A DNA stretch of 12,039 nt, taken from the NCBI GenBank assembly GCA_018364635.1, contig JAGZLR010000057.1:1-12039 (forward strand), in the 5' to 3' direction. The stretch comes from Clostridiales bacterium (GTDB taxonomy: Bacteria; Bacillota; Clostridia; Lachnospirales; Anaerotignaceae). Below, piece after piece: positions 1-7,414 of the stretch. The notes beneath the pieces are model-generated. The model searched no databases and was not told the DNA's origin. It worked only from the letters and a program-made list of their open reading frames with translations. The stretch's first letter is position 1. Each line of letters opens with the position of its first letter. The position numbers and the translations under genes were made by a program.

Positions 1-384
1 GCCACTAATCATATTACAGAGTATCCTGTAAAAGTGACAAGACCAAACCAGAGTACAAAAGCGTGGAGTTATGGCAAGGATGGTTTGATTGGGGAGGTTT
101 TTGAAAATTATAAAAATCTTCCAGGTATTACTTATTGGCAGAGGTTTTTTTTGGAGTTGAAATTCTTACAATCTCAATATTGGAGAGTAGCTATGTATTT
201 AAAGGTTGGCATTCTGGATTTTTTCCGTTGCCTATATGAGATACAGCGCTCAAAAAATACAACAAAAATAACCGTTATTTTTTTGCCTGTGATTATGTTC
301 GTGGTCTTTATGCAAAAAGCAATTTATTTATTGTTGAAGGGAGAATTCTTTCGGACTCTGAAAACAAAAGTTGATATTAAATAA
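1..384 (+). CDS. C-terminal end of a probable family 2 glycosyltransferase (5' partial)
   Basis: The reading frame is open from the first base to the stop at 382-384, so this is the end of a gene that starts outside the window; the GTG at position 34 is internal. The visible 127 residues contain RPNQSTKAWSYGK, a GEVFENYKNLP stretch, a basic and aromatic amphipathic region, then a hydrophobic segment (roughly IFLPVIMFVVFMQKAIYLLL) and a short basic tail. This layout resembles the C-terminal tail of membrane-associated GT2 enzymes in polysaccharide loci, but the catalytic GT-A domain is not visible. The call rests on this resemblance and on the next genes, a flippase-like membrane protein and nucleotide-sugar enzymes. 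It lies 17 bp upstream of the next gene, so it is probably in the same operon. Another membrane-linked sugar-transfer protein is possible. Confidence 0.5.
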   Translation, partial: ATNHITEYPVKVTRPNQSTKAWSYGKDGLIGEVFENYKNLPGITYWQRFFLELKFLQSQYWRVAMYLKVGILDFFRCLYEIQRSKNTTKITVIFLPVIMFVVFMQKAIYLLLKGEFFRTLKTKVDIK

Positions 385-401
385 ACTAAAAGAGGATTGA
401 T

Positions 402-1355
402 ATGAAAAAATTAAAAGTTATTGGCAACATCATTACTGTTTTAGCCATACTTTTTATCATAAAAAAAATATTTTCTCTAGATTTAAATGTAAATATAATT
501 TTTAAAGGCAGTAATGGCGTTATTTTAGGAGTATGTACTTTGGTTTATACCATACAACTTCTGCTATTATGCATTCCATGGATTAATTTGGTCTCTATTT
601 TTACTGACGGAAAAGTATATCAGTTAAAAGTTCCTGGATTATTTTCCTATTTGTATACCAAATCCAACATACTGAAATACGTTCCAGGCAATGTATTCCA
701 GTATGTTGGAAGAAATGAGTTGGCAGTACGACTTCAGTTAAGTCATGTGGAGGTAGCTTCGGCAACTTTGGTGGAAATTGTACTGACATTATTGTCTGCA
801 TTTTTTATTTCTGCTGTCTGCATTTGGGCCTATACAAAACAGTTCATCCTCCTCTATCAAGAACAGTTTGTTTGGGTCTTATTTGTCGGTGCCCTGCTCT
901 TTTGTATGATAAGCATTGTTTTTATTAAGTTTTATAGAGACAAAGTTTCTCTTTACTATAAAAAATATCGTGGACTTATTAAAAGAAGAACTGCAATAGT
1001 CAAAGTGTTTTTTAGTTTTTTATTTTATGCAGTAAATTTTTTAGTTAATGCAGCGCTTTTTTTAGTGATTCTGTATTTATGCGGTGTTTATCAGTTATCT
1101 TTTGATGCTGTCCGCACTTTAATTGGCGCTTTTATACTTTCGTGGGCCGTAGGATATGTCACTCCAGGTTCTCCAGGCGGGATTGGCGTACGGGAAGTCA
1201 TTATGACGGCTGTGATTGCTGGAAGTGGTATTGCGAGTGAGGATATGATTATGCTGGCAATGCTTTTTTATCGAGGAGTCAATATAGTAGGGGACATTGC
1301 GGCGTTTATTTTATCGTTTATGTTTTTTCATTACAAAAGGAAAGAGGAGATTTAA
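402..1355 (+). CDS. Flippase-like / lysylphosphatidylglycerol synthase TM-region family membrane protein
   Basis: A 317-residue integral membrane protein with hydrophobic segments at about 7-23, 39-65, 118-145, 155-176, 201-229, 236-252 and 291-310. The motif GYVTPGSPGGIGVRE at 251-265 and KYVPGNVFQYVGR at 92-104 are characteristic of the PF03706 family (LPG synthase TM region, also called UPF0104 or AglD-like). The soluble lysyl-transferase domain of MprF is absent, so this is a stand-alone membrane member, not an MprF. Such proteins often sit next to GT2 genes in polysaccharide loci and are suspected of moving or handling lipid-linked sugars; the exact reaction is not established. The start at 402 has a GAGG ribosome site six bases upstream. 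Its stop abuts the ATG of the next gene with no gap, which indicates translational coupling. Confidence 0.82.
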   Translation: MKKLKVIGNIITVLAILFIIKKIFSLDLNVNIIFKGSNGVILGVCTLVYTIQLLLLCIPWINLVSIFTDGKVYQLKVPGLFSYLYTKSNILKYVPGNVFQYVGRNELAVRLQLSHVEVASATLVEIVLTLLSAFFISAVCIWAYTKQFILLYQEQFVWVLFVGALLFCMISIVFIKFYRDKVSLYYKKYRGLIKRRTAIVKVFFSFLFYAVNFLVNAALFLVILYLCGVYQLSFDAVRTLIGAFILSWAVGYVTPGSPGGIGVREVIMTAVIAGSGIASEDMIMLAMLFYRGVNIVGDIAAFILSFMFFHYKRKEEI

Positions 1356-2132
1356 ATGAAAGTTGTTCTTTTGGCAGGCGGGTTTGGAACAAGAATTTCG
1401 GAGGAAAGTTATTTGAAGCCAAAGCCGATGATTGAAATTGGGGATAAACCCATTTTATGGCATATTATGAAAATATATTCTCATTATGGCTATTATGATT
1501 TTGTAATTTGTTGCGGCTATAAAGCGCACATGATTAAAGAGTGGTTTGCAGATTATTATCTCCATACAAGCGATGTGACGTTTGATTTTTCGGATCATAA
1601 TAAAATGACAGTACACAACAATGTTTCTGAGCCATGGAGAGTGACATTGGTTGATACAGGACTGAATACAATGACTGGCGGAAGAGTAAAGCGAATCCAA
1701 AAGTACATTGGAAACGAACCGTTTATGCTGACTTATGGAGATGGGGTTAGCAATATTAATATTTCAGAACTTGTAAAATTCCACCAACAGCACAAAAAAC
1801 TGGCAACGCTTTCTGCTGTAAATCCAGGGCAGCGATTCGGCATTTTAGATATTTCAAAAGAAGGAATGGTGCGCAGTTTTCGGGAGAAAAACGAGGTGGA
1901 TGGCGATTTGATTAATGCTGGATTTATGGTTTTGGAGCCGGAAATTTTTGACTATATTGAAGGAGATGCTACAGTATTTGAAAAAGGCCCGCTGGAAACA
2001 GCAACAGAAAAGGGACAGCTGATGGCATATATTCATAATGGTTTTTGGCAGTGTATGGATACGCAGAGAGATAAACAGCAGTTGGAAAAGATGTGGTCCA
2101 GTGGTAACGCACCATGGAAAGTTTGGGAATAA
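1356..2132 (+). CDS. rfbF: Glucose-1-phosphate cytidylyltransferase (CDP-glucose pyrophosphorylase)
   Basis: A 258-residue cytoplasmic enzyme, the usual length for RfbF/DdhA/AscA, which forms CDP-glucose and pyrophosphate from CTP and glucose-1-phosphate. The N-terminal nucleotide-binding signature is clear: LAGGFGTR at 6-13, followed by KPKPMIEIG at 21-29 with the invariant lysines. YGDGV at 127-131 carries the metal-binding aspartate, NAGF at 187-190 and EKGPLETA at 209-216 contact the sugar phosphate, and GFWQCMDTQRDK at 229-240 is the typical RfbF C-terminal signature. CDP-glucose feeds CDP-3,6-dideoxyhexose pathways, which fits the rfbH remnant, epimerase and reductase downstream. The ribosome site AAAGAGGAG lies within the end of the preceding gene and the ATG directly follows that gene's stop. 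Confidence 0.95.
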   Translation: MKVVLLAGGFGTRISEESYLKPKPMIEIGDKPILWHIMKIYSHYGYYDFVICCGYKAHMIKEWFADYYLHTSDVTFDFSDHNKMTVHNNVSEPWRVTLVDTGLNTMTGGRVKRIQKYIGNEPFMLTYGDGVSNINISELVKFHQQHKKLATLSAVNPGQRFGILDISKEGMVRSFREKNEVDGDLINAGFMVLEPEIFDYIEGDATVFEKGPLETATEKGQLMAYIHNGFWQCMDTQRDKQQLEKMWSSGNAPWKVWE

Positions 2133-2153
2133 CAGTGCAGAGGAGGCAATTTT

Positions 2154-3248
2154 ATGATTAACGAATGTTTGCGTTCTGATTTAGAATACACATTAGAGCG
2201 CTTATCCGATATAGAAAAAGAGAAACTTGCAGACGCTACGATACTGATTACTGGTTGTGGCGGTTTTTTGGGGTATTATTTTATGCGCTTTTTCCAGTAC
2301 CATGGGCAACGGCTGAAAATAAAAAAAGTCATTGGATTAGATAATTTTATGCTGGGAATGCCTGCATGGATTGAGGAGTTGAAAAAAGACAGCCGATTTT
2401 CTATCCAAAAATTCGATATTATTACCGATAGGATAGAAGATATTGAAGAGAGCAAAGAAGCCAACTATATTATACATATGGCTTCTATCGCTTCTCCGGT
2501 ATTTTATAGAGAACATCCTATTGAGACCTTAGATGCTAATATATGGGGCCTGAGAAATCTTCTTGATTTCTATAAAGAAAAAGCGGTGAATGGATTTCTT
2601 TTCTATTCTTCCAGTGAGATTTATGGAGACCCTAGTCCAGACTGCATTCCAACCAATGAAGAATATAGAGGATTTGTTTCCTGTACAGGACCGCGGGCAT
2701 GCTATGATGAGGCAAAGAGATTTGGCGAAACTATGTGTATGTTGTTTTCTCAAAAGTATCAGATGCCAATTGGTGTGGCAAGGCCATTTAATAATTACGG
2801 ACCAGGAATGAAATTAAATGATAAGAGGGTACCAGCAGATTTTGCAAAAAATATTTTAGAGAATAAAGATATTGTCATATTATCCAATGGTGCGCCGACA
2901 AGAACATTTTGTTATATTGCAGATGCAATTGCAGGTTATCTGAAAGTGCTGCTCTACGGATCCTATGATTATTTCAATATTGGTATTGAAAAACCAGAAA
3001 TTACTATCAAAGAATTAGCTGAGATTTATAAAGAAGCTGGAGAAAAAATATTTGGTTATACGGGAAAAGTTGTGTTTGATGTATCTGCTGACAAAGATTA
3101 TTTAACCAACAATCCGCAGCGCCGGTGCCCAGATATTTCTAAGGCGCGTAAAATTTTGCAGTATAATCCACAGATTGAGGTAAGAGAAGGCGTTGAAAGA
3201 TTTTTGAAATTTATTAAAGCAAGCGAAAGGGAAGAGATTATATGGTAG
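2154..3248 (+). CDS. UXS/ArnA-decarboxylase-like NAD-dependent nucleotide-sugar epimerase/dehydratase
   Basis: A 364-residue extended short-chain dehydrogenase. The NAD-binding motif GCGGFLG is at 34-40, the catalytic Tyr-Lys pair is Y184/K188 within GPRACYDEAKR, and NPQRRCPDISKA is at 320-331. HMASIASPVFY at 108-118, SSSEIYGDP at 152-160 and the GPR-CYDE-KR block match UDP-glucuronate decarboxylases (UXS). At the catalytic position it has Ser-Glu (154-155) where 4,6-dehydratases have Asp-Glu, and R250 matches the arginine used by UXS/ArnA for decarboxylation. It therefore looks like a decarboxylase acting on a nucleotide hexuronate, not a CDP-glucose 4,6-dehydratase, although it occupies the rfbG position. 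The ribosome site GAGGAGG lies seven bases before the ATG. It overlaps the next gene by 7 bp, and that gene could supply the hexuronate. The base moiety used (UDP or CDP) cannot be read from sequence. Confidence 0.8.
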   Translation: MINECLRSDLEYTLERLSDIEKEKLADATILITGCGGFLGYYFMRFFQYHGQRLKIKKVIGLDNFMLGMPAWIEELKKDSRFSIQKFDIITDRIEDIEESKEANYIIHMASIASPVFYREHPIETLDANIWGLRNLLDFYKEKAVNGFLFYSSSEIYGDPSPDCIPTNEEYRGFVSCTGPRACYDEAKRFGETMCMLFSQKYQMPIGVARPFNNYGPGMKLNDKRVPADFAKNILENKDIVILSNGAPTRTFCYIADAIAGYLKVLLYGSYDYFNIGIEKPEITIKELAEIYKEAGEKIFGYTGKVVFDVSADKDYLTNNPQRRCPDISKARKILQYNPQIEVREGVERFLKFIKASEREEIIW

Positions 3249-4486
3249 TTACGGTGTTTGGATTAGGCTTTGTAGGATTAACTACGGCCGTTGGATTTGC
3301 TGAAAAAGGTGTAAAAGTATATGGTTATGATGTGGATAAATCTAGATGCGCCATACTGTCTAGCGGCAAACTTCCGTTTTTTGAACCTGGTCTTGATAAA
3401 GCTCTTATTAGACATTTGAATCATAATTTTATACTTTGCGAGGATGCAGAAGCCGCGGTCAAGGAAAGTGATTGTATCTATCTTTGTGTTGGCACACCTT
3501 ATGGTGAAGGCGGTCAGGCAGACCTCACGTACTTGTTTTCTGCGGTTGATTTAGCTTCAGAGGCTTTAAAAGATGGAAAGTTTAGAGTGGTTGTCACCAA
3601 ATCTACCATACCTCCTTCTACGAGCAAGGAAAAAATTATTCCTTATATTGAACAAAAAGGACTTCATGTTGGAACAGATGTTGGGGTTGCCAACAATCCT
3701 GAATTTTTGAGAGAAGGATATTGCTGGGACGATTTTATGCATGCAGATAGAATCGTGCTAGGTGTCAGTGATCCGAAGTCAGAGGAAATCTTGAAGAATC
3801 TATATCGTGGATTTGATATTCCAATTTTTAGTGTTAGCCTGAATACAGGGGAATTTATTAAATATCTTTCCAACACTTTGCTTGCCACATTGATTAGTTT
3901 TTCTAATGAAATGTCTGTCATTGCAGATACTGTAGGAGATATTGAAGTGGCAAAAGCTTTTCAAATTCTGCATATGGACAAACGGTGGGGGGGATGTGGA
4001 ATGACTTCTTATGTTTATCCAGGCTGTGGTTATGGCGGCTATTGTCTGCCTAAGGACACAAATGCTTTATTTTCTCTTGCCAAGAGCAAAGGATTTGAAC
4101 CGCATATTTTAGGAAATGTCATTAAAACCAATGATTCTATGCCAGATATGATTGCAGAACGAATTGAAAGAAATTTGAAACAAGATACGAAAATTGGAAT
4201 TTTGGGTCTTTCCTTTAAGCCAAACTCTGATGATGTAAGGGATACGCCGGCAGCAAAAATTATTCAGAGACTTTTATCTGATGGATACACTCATATTGAA
4301 GCTTATGATCCATTAGCAAATCAAGAGTTTCACAAGCATTATGGGTATCCGATTTCGTATGCTGCAACAATGGAAGAATGCATTTCTAAAGCCGATATTC
4401 TTGTGATTTTGACAGGATGGGATGAATTTAAGAACGCAGGAGACTATACAGATAAAAAAGTGATAGATTGCCGATATATTCTATAA
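3242..4486 (+). CDS. UDP-glucose/GDP-mannose dehydrogenase family nucleotide-sugar 6-dehydrogenase
   Basis: A 414-residue enzyme of the family that oxidises the C6 hydroxyl of a nucleotide hexose to a carboxylate with two NAD+. It has the N-terminal Rossmann motif GLGFVGL (7-13), VGTP (83-86), STIPP (121-125), NNPEFLREG (151-159), the active-site lysine in FIKYLSN (K207) and the catalytic cysteine block PGCGYGGYCLPKD (C268). The C-terminal NAD/sugar domain carries GLSFKPNSDDVRDTP at 322-336. One oddity is LATLISF at 214-220, where many relatives carry Lys or Arg in place of the second Leu. The ATG lies inside the end of the preceding UXS-like gene (7-bp overlap), so the two enzymes are probably made together: oxidation to hexuronate, then decarboxylation. 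UDP-glucose is the default substrate; CDP-glucose from the neighbouring rfbF is possible but unproven. Confidence 0.9.
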   Translation: MVVTVFGLGFVGLTTAVGFAEKGVKVYGYDVDKSRCAILSSGKLPFFEPGLDKALIRHLNHNFILCEDAEAAVKESDCIYLCVGTPYGEGGQADLTYLFSAVDLASEALKDGKFRVVVTKSTIPPSTSKEKIIPYIEQKGLHVGTDVGVANNPEFLREGYCWDDFMHADRIVLGVSDPKSEEILKNLYRGFDIPIFSVSLNTGEFIKYLSNTLLATLISFSNEMSVIADTVGDIEVAKAFQILHMDKRWGGCGMTSYVYPGCGYGGYCLPKDTNALFSLAKSKGFEPHILGNVIKTNDSMPDMIAERIERNLKQDTKIGILGLSFKPNSDDVRDTPAAKIIQRLLSDGYTHIEAYDPLANQEFHKHYGYPISYAATMEECISKADILVILTGWDEFKNAGDYTDKKVIDCRYIL

Positions 4487-4496
4487 GTAATAAGGA

Positions 4497-5525
4497 GCTA
4501 CGGTAAATTCCGGTTTTTACGCAAATTTGTTGGCGTTTACTTCTTCTGTGTTGCAGCAGCTTTTCCAACAACAGTGACGCCAATTATTTAGTATGGCGCT
4601 GTGCCAGTATTTGTAGATGTTGAGTTAGGAACGTACAGCATTTCTGCCGCCCATTTGGAGGAGACGTTATACGACAAGACAAAATGTGTTTTTGTGGCAC
4701 ATACTTTGGGAAATCCGATTAATTTGATGGAAATTCGTAACTTCTGTGATAAACACAATTTATGGCTGATCGAGGAGAACTGTGACGCGTTAGGCGTTGA
4801 GTATGATATTGGTTATGGCTTCTAGAAGACAGGAACCATTGGGGATTTGGGTACTTCTAGTTTTTATCTGGCACATCACATACAATGGGTGAGGGCGGCG
4901 CTGTATATACAAATAATGAGTTATTAAGTAAGATTATGCTTTCTCTGAGAGATTGGGGAAGAGACTGTGTTTGTCCTCAAGGAAAAGATAATACCTGCAA
5001 GCGCCGTTTTGACGGTCAATATGGACAATTGACTGTGGGATATGACCATAAATATATATTCTTATTTTGGTTATAATCTTAAAATTACAGATATGTAGGC
5101 CGCAGTAGGATATGCCCAGATTGAGAAAGTAGAGACATTTGTTCCAAAAAGAAGAGAAAATTGGAAGAAATTGGGAGACCGCTTAGAGATCACGGTGATA
5201 AATTTATTTTATCTGAATATGACACAAAAAGAGCGATTCTTAGTTGGTTTGGCTTTATTTTGAGCTGTAAAAAAGGCGTAGATCGGAATAAAATTGTTCA
5301 AGTTTATTGAAAGGTGTTCAGACAAGAACCCTGTTTTTCGGTAATTTAATTAAGCACCCTTGTTTTGATGAAATGAGAAACACAGGGGAGGAGTATAGGA
5401 TGATCGGTGATCTCCAAAACACCGATTATATTCTTGAAAATACTTTTTGGGTTGGCGTTTACCCTGGGCTGACGGATACGATGATTCAATATATGGCTGA
5501 CACAATCAGAAGCAGCGTTCGCTAA
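4497..5525 (+). pseudogene. rfbH: Decayed rfbH (CDP-4-keto-6-deoxyglucose 3-dehydrase)
   Basis: Fragments of the PLP and iron-sulfur enzyme RfbH/AscC (E1) can be followed through three frames. Recognisable pieces are VNSG-ANLLAFTSS (from 4503), FPTTVTPII (4562), PVFVDVELGTYSI (4601), CVFVAHTLGNPINL, LIEENCDALG, FYLAHH with the catalytic-type histidines (4862), MGEGGAVYTNN (4885), LRDWGRDCVC and DNTC of the cysteine cluster, GYDHKY, FGYNLKITDM (5065), SWFGFILSCKKG, then KGVQTRTLFFGN to the stop at 5523-5525. Frame changes occur near 4559, 4880, 5058, 5190 and 5303, and in-frame TAG codons lie at 4589, 4823 and 5096. About 80-100 N-terminal residues are missing directly after the dehydrogenase stop, and residues before FPTT appear deleted. 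Normal length is about 430-440 residues. With at least eight lesions in 1 kb between clean neighbours, this is true decay, and no functional product is expected. Confidence 0.93.
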
Positions 5526-5585
5526 ACTGTTGTTTTTCCATCTGTTTTCTATCATCCTAGGGAGAATATTACATTCGAGGTGACG

Positions 5586-6146
5586 ATGATGGCTTTTAAG
5601 GTCCAGGATACAGATGTGGAAGGTATGAAGTTTGTGTATCCTCATATTTTTGAAGATACTAGAGGATATTATAAGAAATATTTTGAAAAAAGTATATTTG
5701 AACAGAACCAAATACCTGTTGAGTTTCATGAAAGCAGTGAAATTATTGCAAAAAAGGGATCCCTGCGAGGGTTGCATTACCAGACAGAATCTTCCCAAGG
5801 AAAGTTGATTCATGTAATTAAAGGCAGGGTGTTTGATGTGGCTTTGGACTTGCGAGAGGGCTCCCGAACCTTTGGTCAATGGCGGTCCTTTGATCTTGAT
5901 GAAAATAGCAATAAACTTATTTATATTCCGGAAGGGTTTGCTCACGGTTTTTTGGCATTGGAAGACACGATTTTTTCGTATCAGTGTACAGGCAGTTATC
6001 TTCCAGAATTTTGCGGCGGAATTCGATGGAACGATGAAACGCTGCGTATTCCATGGCCGATTGATCTTGTGGATTTCCTTATTATTTCAGAAAAAGACAG
6101 ACAGTTACAGTCGTTTGAGCAGTATAAAAACAGTAGGTTAGGGTGA
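5586..6146 (+). CDS. RmlC-like nucleotide 4-keto-sugar 3,5-epimerase
   Basis: A 186-residue cupin enzyme of the dTDP-4-dehydrorhamnose 3,5-epimerase family (RmlC about 183 residues). Counting from the ATG at 5586, the catalytic histidine H64 is in SLRGLHYQ, Y138 in TGSYLPE and D171 in ISEKDRQ, the same spacing as the RmlC H/Y/D set. GRVFDVALDLR (80-90), IPEGFAHGFL (114-123) and GGIRWND (144-150) are family signatures. I chose the ATG at 5586 because GAGG ends five bases upstream; the in-frame GTG at 5580 overlaps that ribosome site. No rmlABD genes are seen. Beside rfbF, rfbH remains and a reductase, it resembles AscE, the C5 epimerase of CDP-ascarylose synthesis. dTDP- or UDP-sugar substrates remain possible. 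Confidence 0.88.
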   Translation: MMAFKVQDTDVEGMKFVYPHIFEDTRGYYKKYFEKSIFEQNQIPVEFHESSEIIAKKGSLRGLHYQTESSQGKLIHVIKGRVFDVALDLREGSRTFGQWRSFDLDENSNKLIYIPEGFAHGFLALEDTIFSYQCTGSYLPEFCGGIRWNDETLRIPWPIDLVDFLIISEKDRQLQSFEQYKNSRLG

Positions 6147-6150
6147 TAGA

Positions 6151-7068
6151 ATGAAATATGTAATTGTGACAGGGGCGACAGGTTTTATTGGAGGTGCTGT
6201 TGTAAGGGATTTAATCTGCCATGACTATCATGTGATAGCAATTGTTCGGCCGGAATCTAAAAACTTGTCTAGAATTCAAGGCTTGGAGCAGGTAACTATC
6301 TTGACACATCCTTTGGAGCAGATTTCTGACCTGGTGATTCAATTGAAAGTTTATGAGCCGATTTATTTCTTTCATATTGCATGGGATGGGGTTTCAGGAG
6401 AAAATCATACCAATCCGATGGTTCAGTTAAAGAACATAGAGACTGCTATAAACTGTGTAAAGATTGCAAAAGAAATCGGGTGTAAGCGTTTTATTGGTGC
6501 CGGCAGTATTCACGAGATAGAAGGGGAGAAGGAGCTCTCGGTGAAAGGCCCTGTTGTAAATGGAAGGGACTATTACAAAGTAGCAAAACGTACAGCACGA
6601 GATTTTTGTCGCTTGGAAGCATCTCTTTGCGGGTTGGACTTTTTATGGCCACAGCTGACAAATACTTATGGAGAAGGCGAATTTTCAGACCGTCTTATCA
6701 ATGCTACGATCCGAAAACTGCAAGTTGGTCAAGAACCAAGTTTTACAAAAGGGGACCAGCTATATGACTTTATTTATATTACAGATGTGGCTAGAGCTTA
6801 CCGATATATTGCAGAAAAAGGGAAAAGTTTTGAAAACTATAAGATCAGTAGCGGAAATATACAGCCGTTGAAAAACTATCTGATGGAATTGGGAAGAACT
6901 GTAAATGAAAAGGTAAGGCTAAATTTTGGTTCAGCCGGAAATGGCGTTTATCTTGACAAGAAAGATTTGTATAATGATTTTTTGTCAAGAGATACGAATT
7001 TTTTGCCTAAAGTAAGCTTTGCAGAGGGGATAAAAAAGACAATGGAGTGGTTGGAACAAAGAGTATAG
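6151..7068 (+). CDS. NAD(P)-dependent nucleotide-sugar 4-keto reductase/epimerase (RfbJ/AscF-like)
   Basis: A 305-residue extended short-chain dehydrogenase with the cofactor motif GATGFIG (8-14) and the catalytic triad S119 (in GAGSIHEIE), Y142 and K146 (YKVAK). HIAWDGVSG (75-83) and TNTYGEGEFSDRLI (170-183) fit sugar reductases such as CDP-abequose synthase (RfbJ) and AscF, which reduce the C4 keto group in the last step of CDP-3,6-dideoxyhexose synthesis. It starts four bases after the epimerase stop, and its ribosome site AGGGTGA overlaps that stop. It is the last gene before a strong terminator, which fits a final-step enzyme of the operon. Substrate specificity cannot be assigned from sequence, and with rfbH dead the natural substrate may no longer be produced from this locus. 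Confidence 0.83.
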   Translation: MKYVIVTGATGFIGGAVVRDLICHDYHVIAIVRPESKNLSRIQGLEQVTILTHPLEQISDLVIQLKVYEPIYFFHIAWDGVSGENHTNPMVQLKNIETAINCVKIAKEIGCKRFIGAGSIHEIEGEKELSVKGPVVNGRDYYKVAKRTARDFCRLEASLCGLDFLWPQLTNTYGEGEFSDRLINATIRKLQVGQEPSFTKGDQLYDFIYITDVARAYRYIAEKGKSFENYKISSGNIQPLKNYLMELGRTVNEKVRLNFGSAGNGVYLDKKDLYNDFLSRDTNFLPKVSFAEGIKKTMEWLEQRV

Positions 7069-7118
7069 GACTATAGACATGTGTAACTGCGTAGTATTTT
7101 TATTGCAGTCATAATAAG

Positions 7119-7154
7119 AAAAGCTATAAAATGAGATATTTTATAGCTTTTTTT
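7119..7154 (+). terminator. Rho-independent terminator of the polysaccharide operon
   Basis: A perfect 14-bp inverted repeat (7119-7132 with 7138-7151) with a 5-base loop is followed by a run of T to 7154. It lies 50 bp after the last polysaccharide gene and before the recombinase unit. The stem is AT-rich, with one GC step. On the minus strand the T-run is poorer, so termination is probably mainly on the + strand. Confidence 0.88.
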
Positions 7155-7180
7155 GTTTGGTAAAATCAGGCTGGCTACTA

Positions 7181-7189
7181 CATAGGATA
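7181..7189 (+). promoter_or_regulatory. Possible mother-cell sigma (SigE/SigK-type) -10 element
   Basis: CATAGGATA fits the CATAnnnTA -10 pattern of SigK and partly that of SigE, and lies 21 bases before the ATG at 7211, just after the terminator. An AAAAT-containing stretch 14 bases upstream (7162-7166) is only a weak SigE -35, and the SigK AC -35 is not evident. No good vegetative promoter is seen between the terminator and the gene. A 9-base degenerate match is likely by chance, so this is offered only because the downstream recombinase borders a sporulation gene. Confidence 0.22.
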
Positions 7190-7210
7190 GAAGAAAAAGA
7201 GGCTATCAGC

Positions 7211-7414
7211 ATGTCCTGTTTTCATGAAAGGGGTAAAATACAAGTAAAGATAGAGTGTTATACAGATCAGAAAGAAAATACCCATAAAGTGATTCATACC
7301 GTGATGCAATGGGGGGAAGATACAGAGGAAATGAAAGATCAAATAAAAAAGGGTCTTTTTGATATTTTGGCACCGGAGAAACGACAAACAGAAAGGGCAG
7401 AGGATGCTGAATGA
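7211..7414 (+). CDS. Small protein of unknown function coupled to the serine recombinase
   Basis: A 67-residue protein that I do not recognise. The ATG at 7211 is preceded by AAAGAGG at nine bases' spacing; a TTG at 7157 would give 85 residues but lies against the terminator and has no ribosome site. The N-terminal half (GKIQVKIECYTDQ...HKVIHTVMQWGE) looks like a beta hairpin, followed by a charged helix (DTEEMKDQIKKGLFDIL) and an acidic, polar tail. Its stop overlaps the recombinase start in an ATGA, so the two are translated together. Large serine recombinases often work with a small recombination directionality factor (SprB with SprA of SPbeta), so that is a reasonable guess, but no sequence similarity to a known factor is visible. 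There are no membrane segments or signal peptide. Confidence 0.6.
   Translation: MSCFHERGKIQVKIECYTDQKENTHKVIHTVMQWGEDTEEMKDQIKKGLFDILAPEKRQTERAEDAE

Noticed and set aside
4601..5076. The open pieces at 4601-4825, 4885-5076 and 5307-5525 as separate small genes
   Set aside because: They are consecutive parts of a single RfbH sequence read in changing frames, and none has its own ribosome site.
4497..5525. The rfbH lesions as sequencing or assembly error
   Set aside because: At least eight lesions, a missing N-terminus and an internal deletion are confined to one gene between clean neighbours, including substitutions as well as indels. Random error would not be so localised, although reads should confirm it.
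5346..5945. A 199-codon open frame on the minus strand
   Set aside because: It lies antisense to the rfbH remnant and the RmlC-like gene, has no recognisable domain or good ribosome site, and the + strand frame here carries the complete His/Tyr/Asp catalytic set.
7157..7210. TTG start at 7157 for the small gene before recombinase 1
   Set aside because: It begins three bases after the terminator T-run with no ribosome site; the ATG at 7211 has AAAGAGG upstream.
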